Of a DNA stretch of 64,000 nucleotides, positions 42,441 to 57,361 are shown piece after piece. The stretch's first letter is position 1. The number at the start of each line of letters is the position of its first letter. The position numbers and the translations under genes were made by a program. This stretch comes from Archegozetes longisetosus. Its lineage: Eukaryota; Arthropoda; Arachnida; Sarcoptiformes; Trhypochthoniidae. The stretch covers positions 3,348,001-3,412,000 of the forward strand of contig JAEMBT020000001.1 in the NCBI GenBank assembly GCA_018873245.2. The letters are read 5' to 3'. The notes beneath the pieces are model-generated. The model saw nothing but the letters and a program-made list of their open reading frames with translations. It was not told the origin of the DNA and made no database searches.

Positions 42441-43890
42441 ATGACAGATACATATATCGAAAAATACATGTGTTTTAGGAACATGTAATTATTAAAATAG
42501 TTTATTTTTTATATGATTTTTTTCATCTTCATTTCATTCATTTCAGTATCATAAATATCAACCAGAATAGCGATAGATTCAGATGTTTCTTAGAAGATAT
42601 GCGTCCTTTATACCAACTCGATACTGAACTTTGCTTTCAGTAAGCACTAGTTCCAAACAATCCTCCATCAGTTCCTAGTATTGGTTTAGATTCTGACACA
42701 GAAATAGAATTTGACAATAATTTAGATTTCGAGGCTCATAATTAAACTTGATAATCTTTCAAACGTGTAAATAACTTTTAAAACTTTCTAAAATCTTAAT
42801 AATCCCTTCATAGATTCAATTAACTATAAGATTAGAATAATGTACATAAAATAAGCTCGATAAATTCGTGTTTTTGATCTTTATTTTTATAAAATTATTA
42901 AATCTTGAAATTTATATCGGTGTAATAAGCACAATAAAATATTCTTAATATTCTAAAATTGTTTGTAACTATTTAACCATTTAATATTTCATGAAATTCA
43001 GTGAATCATATCATTGAAACAATATTTTAAGTAGCTTATTATGAGCAAAATTCCAAAACTTTGAATACTCATAACCCCGCCACCAGAAGGAATTTTGAGA
43101 ATCTGATTGCATATTCTTATCCAGTATTCCTAGAAGGACATTTAAGGAAAGGTTGGCGTGGCTCAAAAAATTGTGGCCGGAGCTTAGACTTGGTCGGAAG
43201 TGGATGTGGCTTGAGACTTTTGTTTGCCAAGTGATACTGATAATAAATATATAGGTATGTAATAGTTTTGTCAGCATCTCGGGATAAGCCAACCGAACAT
43301 TCCATTAGTAGTTTCTGTTACAAGAATGCCTTTAGGTTTTGTATTCTGGATTTCATTAAAAGTTTCTTAACTAACTTTAATGAATAAAATATTGCAAAAT
43401 TTAACTAAAGCTCACTTACGTAAGGTGATCGCCTTTGACTCGTTTCATGACGGGACAAAAATATTTATTAGTCACTATAAATATTTAGGTGTCAAACAAC
43501 ACATTCTAATATTAAAACATTGAAAATTATTAATCACAATTGACTTTTAAGTGTTTTTCTGTTAGGAGTGGCATCTTTCAAAAGTTGGTTATTCAAAAGT
43601 AAGAAATAATGGTTTATATCAGATACAAATTTAAGGTAGATAATGTTAATTCTAAAACTTTTAGTTTTTAGCCACAGGTATTCAAAATATTAAACTGAGT
43701 TTGTTAATCCCTTAGCATTTACCAAATTCAATGATTGAATTTCTAAGAAATATTTTTCTAAACACATTTTTCTTAATGAAAGCCGAAAATGAGAGTTTTT
43801 GGTCTAAAAGGATTTCCTATATTTTATCTTTAAAAAGACAGAACTGTCGCGTCAAAAATGGGATGGGTGATTAGCTTACACTAACGTGCA
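42441..43890. other. Intergenic DNA, no gene recognised
   Basis: Short minus-strand frames at 43011-43305 overlap each other in different frames and show no known motif. Part of 42546-42720 may be the tail of the Merlin transposase. The rest is AT-rich with no repeat structure that I could define. Confidence 0.45.
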
Positions 43891-44269
43891 ATCGGCCAAA
43901 AAGTATGTCAAAATATGCGCTTAAAAACAGTAAAAGCTAATCAGAATTGAACCAAATAAGGGGAAGATCGAGTAAATAACTTTAAATTCTTTAAGCGTTA
44001 CAATTTTTATCGAGCTTTAACATGAGTAACTTAAATTCTCTGATGAATTCTTAAATAATTGAGAAAAGTTAAATGCAAATTAAACAATTTACGAACCTTA
44101 TATTAGTAAAACTGTTAATGTAAAAGTTCATTATTTTGGTTTGCCATAAGTCAGACCTAAATTTAAGTTTATAAAAGCTTTCAAAATCTTGATTGCATAA
44201 ATATTAAAGCGATCTTCAAATATGTAAGGCGCGATAAAGCTTTCTTTAACATATACTTTTTTGGCCGAT
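43891..44269. mobile_element. MITE with ATCGGCCAAAAA ends
   Basis: ATCGGCCAAAAAGTATGT at the left and, in reverse at the right, ATCGGCCAAAAAAGTATATG form a TIR of about 20 bp, with weaker pairing inward (GCGC-containing segments). It is about 380 bp long with no ORF. It lies just upstream of methyltransferase cassette 3. Confidence 0.65.
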
Positions 44270-44753
44270 AGTACAATTCGTTGGAATCTTTAGACAAAAT
44301 GCTAAATGATAAAACTAGGGCAAAAACTTGTTATTGATTTAAACCATTTAACCTAATTAAGTGATTATTTATTTTAATCGGAGCCTTATGTTTGAAACTG
44401 AAACACAAAAGCGTATACACTGAGACATACACTTATAAGTTTTACCTTTGGCGAATTATTCAACTTTTAAAAAACAGGAAAATATAAAGATAATTCATTA
44501 ATAAGTCTTATTGCAGAAAGCCTTGACAGTATAAACACTTCATAGACTTTAAAGGAAATTGCTTATTTTTCCAGGAGCCATATTTTTTAAAGATTGCAAA
44601 TCGCAAAACATAAGGCAACTGCGAATAGTTCATTGCAAACCATTCATTCTTATAGTACACTTTCGTAATTGCTAATTTTGCAAAGTCTCCAGAATGCAGC
44701 CCTGAATTGATAAATTTTATTTCAAGGTTTACAACATCTTCATTTAAACGCAG

Positions 44754-44759
44754 TATAAA
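44754..44759 (+). promoter_or_regulatory. TATA box of methyltransferase copy 3
   Basis: TATAAA in CAGTATAAAAGAAATATTCC, 113 bp before the ATG, is identical in context to the box of copy 2. Confidence 0.55.
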
Positions 44760-44866
44760 AGAAATATTCCGACGTTAATTTCCACCTTTAATGCGCTGTA
44801 GAGCTAAATCGCAACATCTTATATATTAATATTGCTATTCTGTTGCCATAATAAATTGATTTAACA

Positions 44867-46265
44867 ATGGATATGCAACCAGAACTTTACAACGAAACAA
44901 ATAAAGTTCAATACGAAAGGGCATATAATCTCATCCATAGAATTAACGAAGAAAACCCTAACAAGTAAGTGAAATAAAAATAAAAACTAAATCTAAGATT
45001 AATAAAGTTTTTCGTTATAAATCAAGAGAATTTGATTACGTCCTTGACGTTGGCTGCGGAGCTGGTAATATAACAAAACTAGTAAATAGTAGATTAAATA
45101 TCAAACAATTATATGCTATCGATATCGACGAAGCGATGATTAAATTCTCTAAAGATAACTTCCCTCAAAGTAGTACTGAGTATTTAGTACAAGACATAAG
45201 TGTGGAATGGGATCAATTGAGACCAGAAATCAGAGCCTTAGAGGGAAAAGTTTCGCTTATTTACACTCATTATGTTATTCACTGGGTTAAAGATAAGAAA
45301 AATGCAGCTACCAATTTATTTCGCTTACTATCGAATGATGGCAAAATCTATGGAAATTTCTGCTACGCACAAGATCTAAATTTCGAACCAGCAGAAAAAG
45401 AATTTTATGAACAAGCCATTAAAATTCCGACTCGTGAACAACAGATGAGTTCATGGGAACTAGCCTTCAAAAATGCAGGGTTCAAAACTGTTAATATCCG
45501 ATTCTCGGTAATGGAATTCCTTCTCGACAATGAAATTTTCGAAAATGGTAAAAATTTTAAGTTACAGTCAAACCTCATTATAGGCGATCGACTCCTGTCA
45601 GATATAATGATTCCTTAATACTCATTTTTAATAACTTTTACTTAAGGTAAAACTCATTTTAATTACAATTTAAATTACTCTAATATCTCTTTGTTGGAAA
45701 CATCTTTATCAACTACTTTATTAATTTGGGATTTTATATCTAAACAAATTGATTTCTCATTCTCAACTGCAAGTTATGCGTGCAGTCTAATAGTATTGCC
45801 TATAGCTAAAGTGAATAATTATGCTTTCAAATTTCGAGATTTTATTCTTATTTGTCAAACTCTATTCGAAACCTTAAAGCTGCCATAGAAAATGTTATAG
45901 AAACATAGCGTAATTATGCTATTTTTATGTATTTATACTGTTAGTATAATTGCTCAACTATACATATAGCGATCATTTTTATATTATAAGTTTGCCTATA
46001 ATCAAATCGAACTATATTTTTCTAATAGACTTATTTTGATTTGATAAAATACTGTTTTTCAACAGCTACTGTTTCACTCGAAGTGATGTTATGTCAAACG
46101 TTCTTTGGAGAGAAAGATGAGCTAAACAAAACGCAATTGATCGCAAGATTTGCCGATAAAATCTCTGAAAAATCTCCTAAATTCACTGATTCAACAACTG
46201 ACAAACCTATGGTTAGATATGATTCCAAAATCTTTATTATGAAAATTGCAAAAAATGCTTACTAA
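44867..46265 (+). CDS. JHAMT-like SAM-dependent methyltransferase, copy 3
   Basis: Exons are 44867-44964, 45027-45547 and 46066-46265 with introns of 62 and 518 bp (phases 2 and 1), about 272 residues. Motif I reads LDVGCGAGNIT (one G-to-A codon difference from the other copies, at a position that varies in the family), followed by IDIDEAM, VIHWVKDK and FRLLSNDGKIYGN. The intron 2 acceptor TTTTTCAACAG is the best of the three copies. The same donor (GGTAAAA) and acceptor positions and a 200-nt last exon in all three cassettes support the model. It is predicted cytosolic and has no signal peptide. The substrate is probably farnesoic or juvenile-hormone-acid-like, by family only. No lesions were seen. 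Confidence 0.78.
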
Positions 46266-47262
46266 TGATTAGATTTAGTAAAATCAGCTGTTGTTCGGTT
46301 TAAATTGTTTTGAACCTATTTTCCAATCAGAGTTAATTGAGTTTCGAAACTTAAATTCATTATACACTAAATAGAATCTTTATCTGCTTATGCAATCTTT
46401 TCAAATTTATTATATAATATCATTAAACTTCCTGAAGATTTATTCAAGAATTTTTTCAACAATTAAATTCATTAAATTTGATATTAAATAAATATTACAT
46501 TTTATTTTACTCGATTTAAAATGCAAGTAATTTATTTAATAGAAAAATTAAACAATTATCGTTTGAATCAGCCACTCAATAGTTTAATCAAAAGACATCT
46601 ATATTGAAATAAAATTATCGATTGTTAACCCTTCGTCACAACTGTGGGGTAAAATGTTCTCAAGTTTGACTTTAAAAACCTCTCTAAAACCAACAGAATG
46701 TCGTCATTTCTTGAAAATTTAGCTATTCTTCAGTCATATATCTGACTTCGAATGACAAAATCCTGATTAATTTAGACTTATAACTTTATTTCTAAAATTA
46801 TTTTTCAGGCAACATGTCTCTCTAAGGACAGAAATTCCCCCTAACATCGCAGTGCTTCTTGTTTACTATATGTGTCGCAGCGCTACAACGTCACTACTAG
46901 CAATTTGAACCGCTGATGACGCTGTAGCAAATAATAACTAGAAATTAAATAATCAGTAAATTAAAACTTCAAAAGCAAGGGCTAACCTTGATTCTGATAG
47001 AATTCAGACTAACCTAGAACAGATATAAAGCGTGGAAAATTATCAATTTATTGCTCGTATTTTTCGCTTGAAAAAATGAATACTAATAATTAAATATGAT
47101 AGATTTAATTTAAGACTATAATAAATTAGAATCTAACACAATTCAGGGATAATTTTAACTTTTGTTGAAAATCGAGTTCTCTACGAGTGTTTGAAATGAG
47201 TTTTGTATATTCAGAGCACGTGCTCTAAAAATACCCTAATAGTGATGAGAGTTATATATCTG
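46266..47262. other. Intergenic DNA downstream of copy 3
   Basis: The first 200 bp (to about 46470) parallels the 3' flank of copy 2 (TGATTAGATTTAGTAAAAT). The remainder has no gene, repeat or RNA that I could support. Confidence 0.5.
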
Positions 47263-47464
47263 GCTCTTTATTTCAAACTTCTACCCAAAAACGCTTGAAT
47301 GTGAAGCTTTGACTACAAGGTGAGCCTCTTCTCTATCCTTGAATTATCAAAAGGACCTCTCAACAATCATAAAACCTATACCGTGATATACAATATTAAC
47401 TTTTAGTCATTTAGCCTCATTGACTAATCAAATATTTAATAAATTTAACTAGCTAAGGGTGCTA

Positions 47465-47865
47465 GTTGAGGAAGTCAGATCAAGATATTTTTGATTTTGC
47501 ACTAATCTATGCGACAATTAGATTGACCAAAATTCAAAAATTCGTGCTTATGAGCTCTCGTTTGTCCGCAATCGATAATGTAAAATGCAATTCTTAGCAT
47601 TGCTTTGTATGGCAGCAATGTATAATGTAATGCCTTCGTGCCATATAAAGTTGGCTTCACTGTTCAGTTTAATGCTTGCCTATGTGTTTAATGCATGATG
47701 CGTAGCAGTGGGCATTGCCGCCATACAAAGCAACGCTAAAGATTGCATTTTAAATTACCGATTGCGGAAAAACAAGAGCTCGTAAATGAATTTTTGAATT
47801 TTGGTCAATCTAATTGTCGCTTAGATTAATGCCAAATCAAAAATATCTTGATCTGACTTTCTCAG
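47465..47865. repeat. Palindromic MITE-like insert in duplicated upstream DNA
   Basis: AGTCAGATCAAGATATTTTT at the left is inverted at the right (AAAAATATCTTGATCTGACT), as are CAATTAGATTGACCAAAATT and GCATTGCTTTGTATGGC-type blocks. Arms are about 160 bp. The segment is absent at the corresponding place in the 40600-41380 copy. Confidence 0.75.
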
Positions 47866-47979
47866 CTCGCGCGCTTCTCTACTAAGCTTTACGCTTGAGA
47901 CTAAGATGCCCGAACGTACAATAAGTTTCATATTAGCGTGTAATTCAACTCAATAGTAATACTAACAAGACTTATAAAG

Positions 47980-49234
47980 GAGAAGGGGAACTTTGGCTTG
48001 CAACTGGGCGAGGCGATTTGAGGTCACCAATATACCCCCATTGGATAGTCTCATAATGTGACAAAATATTAAATTTTAATTATGTATAGTTTAGGAATAA
48101 AAGAATTTTTTGTTACTTTTTTTTATAATGGAGTCTATGAAGAAATCGAAGTTTTCAAAAAATGATTTGACCCCTTGTCCCCTCGCGAACGAGATCAGAC
48201 TTATATTATATTGAAGGGGAAGACTCGAATTTATTTTTTGAGCAAAGACCGGGAGTGGATTCTAACTCCGACTTATCGAACTGATCGAACAAAGTTGGTC
48301 CATACATTCTGTATAATTCAAATTGCAGTTATAGTGTTCTTGACTGATTACTGTTAAAAATTCTATAGTAAATGTTAGTAAACAATAAAAATACATATAA
48401 ATATTTTGCATATATACTATCCAAAATGACATAATTTTTGTTACAGTTTGAAATTCATTAAACATCTATGTGTAGCTATGTTGTTTATTAACATTTACTA
48501 TAGGATTTTAACAGTGATCGGTCAAGGACACTATAACTGCAATTTGAATTTATAGAAAGTGTGAGCTAACTTTATCCAGTTCGGTGGGTCATAGTTAGAA
48601 TCCCCTCCCGATCTTTGTTAAAAAATAAATAAATTCAAGTCTTCCTCTTCAATATAGTATAAGTCTGATCTCGTTCGCGAGGGGACAAGGAGTCAAATCA
48701 TTTTTTGAAAACTTCGATTTCTTCATAGACTCCATTATAAAAATATAACAAAAAATTCTTTTATTACTAAACTATACATAATTGACGGACGCTATGCTAA
48801 GCAGGTCCGCCAATACACTTTCTCGACCCTGTAAACGATAGTTGACGCAGCACTTAATATACATCTATGTCACTCCGAGTTAATTAACGAATGATCAAAC
48901 TTCAGTAAAATAAGTTAATTAATAACTAAATATAACTAAATATATAAGAACAGCAAAGATAATTCAATCCGACATGATCTCTCCTCAAGAGGCTTATCAC
49001 GTCTCCCTTTATTCGTAGACTCCCCCTTTTATATATGTATTGAACTGTATTACGATACAGTTCAATAAATGACCAGTTAGTGTTGAGCTGACTAAATTAC
49101 ACGTGGAGTTGACGTTTTGCTCCCGTCATAATTAAGATTTAATATTTTGTCACATTATGAGACTACCCAAGGGGGTATATTAGTGACCTCAAATCGCCCT
49201 GCCCAGTTACAAGCCAGTTTCCCCTTCTCCTATT
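47980..49234. mobile_element. Large foldback/MITE element with nested solo LTR
   Basis: The outer ends GGAGAAGGGGAAC and GTTTCCCCTTCTCC pair, and the pairing continues across almost the whole element (TATACCCCCATTGG versus its inverse; GAACGAGATCAGACTTATAT at 48188 versus its inverse at 48654), leaving a loop near 48440. The right arm is broken by the LTR at 48783-49128. The paralogous copy near 40860 (GACTTATAAATTTTGAGAAA) is the empty site. Short ORFs in the arms are by-products. Confidence 0.8.
48783..49128. mobile_element. Second solo LTR, 346 bp, TAAT target duplication
   Basis: The insert begins TGACGGACGCTATGC and ends GCTCCCGTCA (TGACGG/CCGTCA inverted ends), with TAAT at 48779-48782 and 49129-49132. 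It interrupts the right arm of the palindrome exactly where the left arm is continuous. It contains ATATATAAG and AATAAA. It is unrelated to the other LTRs in the window. Confidence 0.85.
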
Positions 49235-49601
49235 GACAAAAATCGGAATCAAAATATCAAAGTAAACTCATTATTCATCAATAAGTCATTGGAGGATGTC
49301 CATTTTCTATGCGCCAGTGGAGGTAATTGCAACATCATAAAGCCTATACCAAAATATTCACAAGGTCTAGTACTACAACTTTGTTGCTGACCGCACCGTT
49401 ACAGGTCACCGGGTTTAGCCGCTAGAGGGCTCCACATATAAAGTTCACGGTAAACAGACACATGAGGAGTCTATTCACACTAATTCAACCATGCTGAATC
49501 GTATAGTGATGACATCATTCTCGTAGAACATGAGGCTACGACGGGGCTACCTCTTCGTAGTGAGGGCAGATAACAGGCTTACTATTAGCAAGACTGGCTA
49601 A

Positions 49602-50039
49602 GTGCTCCCAGTAAAAACGTTACGCCGTCATGGCAGCCGAAAGGTTTCGGGGGACTTGGGCGGTACCTTCTCAAATAAAGTGCGCGCTGGATCCTTGGAG
49701 AGAGGGGATCCAGTGATAGATGAGTTACAGCCCCCCTCCTCATCAGGGGTTGCCGTCGGGCCTCGGAGTAGTATGGCTACCGATGAAGCTCTCAAGGAAT
49801 ATTGTGCTGGTTGCAATACTTCTTTGAGAGGTAAGAAGAGGAAAGTCTCTCTGGCTGATCCAGAGAAAGCGATTACTCTTGAATTTATAAAAGAAAATAG
49901 AGTACTCTTGCAAGCCCCTGTGGGAGGTTTGAGACCCAAGTGCGCCGACACATTGAACCTCTTCCACTTTCCTCCCATGGCATTTCAGTTGGTGACCCAA
50001 TGCTATTACTATAAGAATACAATCTCGACACTAGAATAG
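49602..50039 (+). CDS. Hypothetical ORF in a GC-richer island
   Basis: This 145-codon frame lies in about 700 bp (49350-50040) clearly richer in GC than the neighbours. The first in-frame ATG is near 49773 (MATDEALKEYCAGCNTSLRG), which would leave about 88 residues. It has a CxxC pair, a Lys/Arg-rich KKRK stretch and a later KCADTLNLFH, so a small zinc-binding or nucleic-acid-binding domain is possible. A strong acceptor (CATTTTTTAG) near 50149 precedes a further open stretch to about 50275 and may be a second exon. The opposite strand is also open, a by-product of composition. Composition and surroundings suggest a transposon-derived ORF or a transferred gene. The family is not recognised. 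Confidence 0.3.
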   Translation: MLPVKTLRRHGSRKVSGDLGGTFSNKVRAGSLERGDPVIDELQPPSSSGVAVGPRSSMATDEALKEYCAGCNTSLRGKKRKVSLADPEKAITLEFIKENRVLLQAPVGGLRPKCADTLNLFHFPPMAFQLVTQCYYYKNTISTLE

Positions 50040-50397
50040 CACAAAGTACTTTTTCTAGTACGAAATCTTATTTTTCAGTATCTGAGCTTGTAATTCTCAG
50101 ATAAACAATATTTGAGTGAAACAAAAATACATGTATCTAATCATTTTTTAGAGTCATCCACCATAAAGCCAACAATTCCTCCGACCACAACGCCAAAAAT
50201 TCGCGATGCCGATTTCATGGCTTCATCACCACCCTCTATTGCCACATCTAGTATCCGAAGTGCTTTCGAGGGATAAGAGAGATATTCCTATTCAGAGACC
50301 AGAAATAGAGATAGATGAACACACAAACTCTTAAGTATAATACCAGTTAGCACGTAACAGTTTAGATGGAGAATAAGAGAGCATTGTGTGAAATTGA

Positions 50398-51423
50398 GGG
50401 TGAATCTTAGCAATCCCTGCTCGGAGTGTTCTTATTGACCTATATCAACGAGTCATATGTCGTTGGAAAGGTCTCGACAAACTGAATACAATTATAACAC
50501 TCGCATTACCTTAAGACTTTGAAAAATAAAACGAAAGTTTTCACTGTTGAGCGCTCTGGGGAACTGTCCCACTGGTCACTACCTGTGCCCTCCCTTTGCC
50601 CTTAGAGAGGGCGAGGAGTTCAATACACCTTGTTTTCAGTTAACTAGGAAGTAAACTCATCAATGCACAAAACTCAATGGCATCATCCTCATTACGAAAC
50701 TTTTGGTTAAAATTAGACATTCAAATCGCCGAAAACGGTGGGAAGGTTAAAATTGTCTGGTTCAATAGATGATCGTTCACGTCTTAGCATGAATGATAAA
50801 ATTATATCAATACTAAAAGCAAAAACCAATAAAATTATAGAATGTAAATTTAATACAGTCGAAAGGATGGAAGGAATTGAATGGTGCTGTGAAAACGGCA
50901 ATACAACATTTCTTGTCACTTTTTTCACTGACTGATAAGATGGTGGATGGCTATGGTCTTACCTTGAAAGGAGTAGGATACCATTAATTGGTACTGAAGT
51001 ACCATTAGCGATGATAAAGACTAAAAAGTAAATTGAAAACCGTACTCCTTACGCTGTGGAAAGTAGATAAAAACATTATGAGTGTCTATATCTTCTCAGA
51101 AGGGTAAATTATACAAACATTTGATCTTATAGAGAAATGATATAATTTGAAAATCGAAACTGTTATGTTGAATAGGTCTCAAGATCACATGAGTGTTATC
51201 ATTGTATTCAGTTTGTCGAGACCTTTCCAACGATATATACGTTGTAGGGATTAAGTATTTTGGTCAGAAGTCAAAGGTCACCCGTCGGCCAACCCGAGGT
51301 TACAAGTCCTCATGTATGGTATCGTTGGACTCAGCTTGACGAAACCTTTTCAACGACATATGGCTCGTTGGTATAGGTCAATAGGAACACTCCGAGCATG
51401 GATTGCTAAGATTGACTCGTTGT
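50398..51423. repeat. Inverted-repeat element with a duplicated right arm
   Basis: The left arm (50398-50520: GAATCTTAGCAATCCCTGCT, CGGAGTGTTCTTATTGACCT, TGTCGTTGGAAAGGTCTCGA) is inverted at 51305-51423. Part of it is inverted a second time at 51165-51240. The core contains a 65-codon frame (50738-50935) of unknown nature. It lies 290 bp from the MCM3 stop codon. Confidence 0.7.
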
Positions 51424-51711
51424 TACATATTTTGAAGATATGAAAGGAAGAGTATTCGTTCCTTTATTGTCATTAGTATTATTCCCATTATTTTTTTATT
51501 AGTATTACTATTACTATAATTACTATTATTACTATGTAACTAACAAATATTAAAGTTTTTAATTTTATTTGTATTTGAAGAATGTGTTCATACACCAAAC
51601 GTAACACTATAATTGAAAAGGTTTTATTGATTTATAAAATACTAAAATACTTGATTATTGATTTGATGCAAAAAAAAGTAACTAAAAGCAAGAAAATTGG
51701 ATTAATTAGTA

Positions 51712-54868
<3,157 letters not shown>

Positions 54869-55126
54869 ACTTTGCAATAGTTATAACAATTGTTGTTACT
54901 TATTAATAAGTTAAGTTAATCAAATAGTTATTTATTGAACTTTTTTATTGTCTAAATTTAAAGGCTCTTAAAGGCTTTAAAAGTCTTTCATTGAAATTAA
55001 ATCACACTTTTTGGAGGGAAACTTTCAGACAAATGACATTTCTCTGCGTAGAAGTAATAGTACCTCAAATCCAGTTGTATGTCAACAAAACTTTATGTTA
55101 GACTGTATTGAGTGCGTGCGCAAATA

Positions 55127-55135
55127 GCGCCAAAA
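55127..55135 (-). promoter_or_regulatory. E2F-consensus site upstream of MCM3
   Basis: GCGCCAAAA (reverse TTTTGGCGC) matches the TTTSSCGC E2F site. It lies about 260 bp upstream of the MCM3 start codon and 375 bp upstream of the NDUFA6 start, in AT-rich DNA where such a GC core is unusual. Confidence 0.5.
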
Positions 55136-55509
55136 CTTTTGACAAGAGACAAATTTTAGCACATAAACTACGCAAAAGTCATTCAACAGAATTTCTAATG
55201 TTATATCAGATAAATGTCTCAAATAAAAGAGACGTTTTTGTTGTCCTTTATTTGACATATATTTTCTCAGATTCAACGAATGAGAGACAAGTAAACAAAA
55301 CCTTCAACTCCTTCACATGTGATCAAGTAAGAAAATGGTCAATATTTACATGATTTAAGTGAAAATTTTGATGTTTAGATTGAATTTAAACTAATTAATA
55401 ATTACAAAATAATTTGAATTACACTAATTGAGGTCTGTTTCCATAGAATTAATTCAAAAATGAGTAATATTTGGACTGAATGTTGATTTGAATATAGATA
55501 TTGAATAAA

Positions 55510-55887
55510 ATGTCGAAACGAGTCGTGACACAAATCGGACGTCAGGTGAAACCAATTCTAAGTGTGGACAGAGAGGACGCTCGAAGACGAGTGAAAAACT
55601 TATACCGAGCGTGGTTTAGACAAATCCCATACATAATACTTGATAACGAACTGCCGCTTACTAAAAAGCAATTAAGAGATAAAGTGCGAGAGTTGATACT
55701 GAAGAATCAAGACATCACTGATATTCGTGTAATTGATATGCTTGTGATCAAAGGTCAGATGGAGTTGAATGAGTCGATCAATCGGTCTAAACAACACACC
55801 CATTTCATGGCTTACTTCAAAGATACCCATAATCCCAAACCTAAAGATTTTATCTCTAAATTCTTAGCCGGACATAACTCCGAATAA
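55510..55887 (+). CDS. NDUFA6: NADH dehydrogenase 1 alpha subcomplex subunit 6 (LYR protein, B14)
   Basis: Single exon of 125 residues from ATG TCG AAA. It carries the LYR motif in NLYRAWFRQIP, followed by KVRELILKNQDITDIRVIDM, LVIKGQMELNE and a C-terminal PKPKDFISKFLAGH, the conserved pattern of the complex I B14 subunit. The length equals that of animal orthologues. It would bind mitochondrial acyl carrier protein and sit in the matrix arm of complex I. The N-terminus is basic without a long presequence, as in the family. The frame stays open for three codons upstream, but ATG 55510 is the natural start. It is divergently arranged with MCM3. Confidence 0.95.
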   Translation: MSKRVVTQIGRQVKPILSVDREDARRRVKNLYRAWFRQIPYIILDNELPLTKKQLRDKVRELILKNQDITDIRVIDMLVIKGQMELNESINRSKQHTHFMAYFKDTHNPKPKDFISKFLAGHNSE

Positions 55888-56551
55888 TTCTTAAGGTCTA
55901 TTTCTGACAATATCTATTATTTGATCCCAGCTATTAGTTATTAATTAAATATCTTTGTTTCATTGATTCATTTAAACGAAACAAAATTGTTAAAAACAAC
56001 AAATAATTAAATGAGATAAAGCAATAGATATTGATTTTCACATATTGTTAAGTAGGTTTCTCATTGACCACGGAGATAAGCAAATTTTTGTAGCTCTTGT
56101 GTTCTAGGTTAAAAAGTATGTATAAATATTAATTTAAAGGCAATACAATTGTTGAAACGCATGATTACTGCTTACAACTAGATTAATAATATTTATGTCT
56201 ATAATTAATGTGTTAGTTGTGAACCTATACGGGATGCACTGATGTTTCGGATGTATTCCGTGATGCAAACGATGCAAAAATTTCATATGAACTTTAAATG
56301 GCCATAAAATTAACGAAACGGGATAAGTCAAGCGTAGAACACAGGGGTTTGCTTGGCTTTAAAAATTAGACACAAAGGTATTGGAGATGAATGTGGGGAT
56401 AGAAATATTAAAATATATTATGCTTATGTTTAATGATGAACATCCGTTATGTGACTTAATTAACATTTAAATGTGACTCCCATTAAAGGTATTGCGATAT
56501 TTATTGAATGGGGAAATGAAGGCTTTTGGGGAAATGTCGTGCTCTCAGAAA

Positions 56552-56552
<1 letters not shown>

Positions 56553-56588
<36 letters not shown>

Positions 56589-56650
56589 TGTTTCGTTATA
56601 GACTAATATATACATATATATATATATATATAATACGTGTATATATGCTA
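56553..56650. repeat. (TA)n microsatellite, two tracts
   Basis: A run of about 16 TA units is followed by a spacer with CAGTGTTTCG and a second imperfect TA/TACA tract. Confidence 0.9.
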
Positions 56651-57352
56651 TCAATGATAGCCTACGACCTCAAATGGTCCATAGCCTAAGTCGCGCATAT
56701 TTCAGTTGTACTGCGCTTTTTTCTATTGCCTGAATTGCTTTACACATAAAGAGAGCTCCGGTTTGTGGCCACCCATAGGACACACTGTGAGTAGAGAAAG
56801 ACAACTGAGTACTCACTGCTTTGTCACTACTCTTACATTTAAACTGATTTTCGCATTAAATACCGTCGGGGAGAAAAATTGCCCGAATAGTTGGCTTCAA
56901 TTAAAGCCATTTTGAATAAAGGATTTCGGATTAAAGGTAATTATAATGAATTTTTTTGTTGTATTGATCGGAAAAAGTCTGCATTGAATGTAATATTGAC
57001 TACTATTGAGTGCTAGCATTCTTACTGTGCTAAAAGCGAGACATTTAAAAAGGAAGTGCTCTTTGTTTCGACTTATGTGAGACCCAAAATTTCTATCTAT
57101 TCGTTGACTGATTTTAATTTTGTTTACACTATATCATAGCCTGATATCTCTTTTATAATAATCCGTTTTCGCTTCACCCATACCTCAGTTAATTAATTTT
57201 TAATAAATTAAATAAAAAGTGTATGATTATGTATTTATACCTAAGTGCAAATCTTTGTTTAAACTCCTCCTTGTCTCAGTTGACACTAGCCAATAGTTGG
57301 GTTTCAATTGAGTCGCGCGAATGTTTGAATTGTCTGCTGGTTGGCGCGAAAC

Positions 57353-57361
57353 TCGACCCTT
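57353..57361 (+). promoter_or_regulatory. E2F-consensus site upstream of the E2F gene
   Basis: GGCGCGAAA (reverse TTTCGCGCC) is a canonical E2F site, about 670 bp upstream of the proposed E2F start codon. A second CG-rich string (GTCGCGCGAA) lies 40 bp before it. Autoregulation is well known for animal E2F1-3 genes; here it is inferred. Confidence 0.5.

Noticed and set aside
43011-43305. Overlapping minus-strand frames of 62-93 codons
   Set aside because: Two frames overlap with neither showing motifs or splice context; treated as chance.
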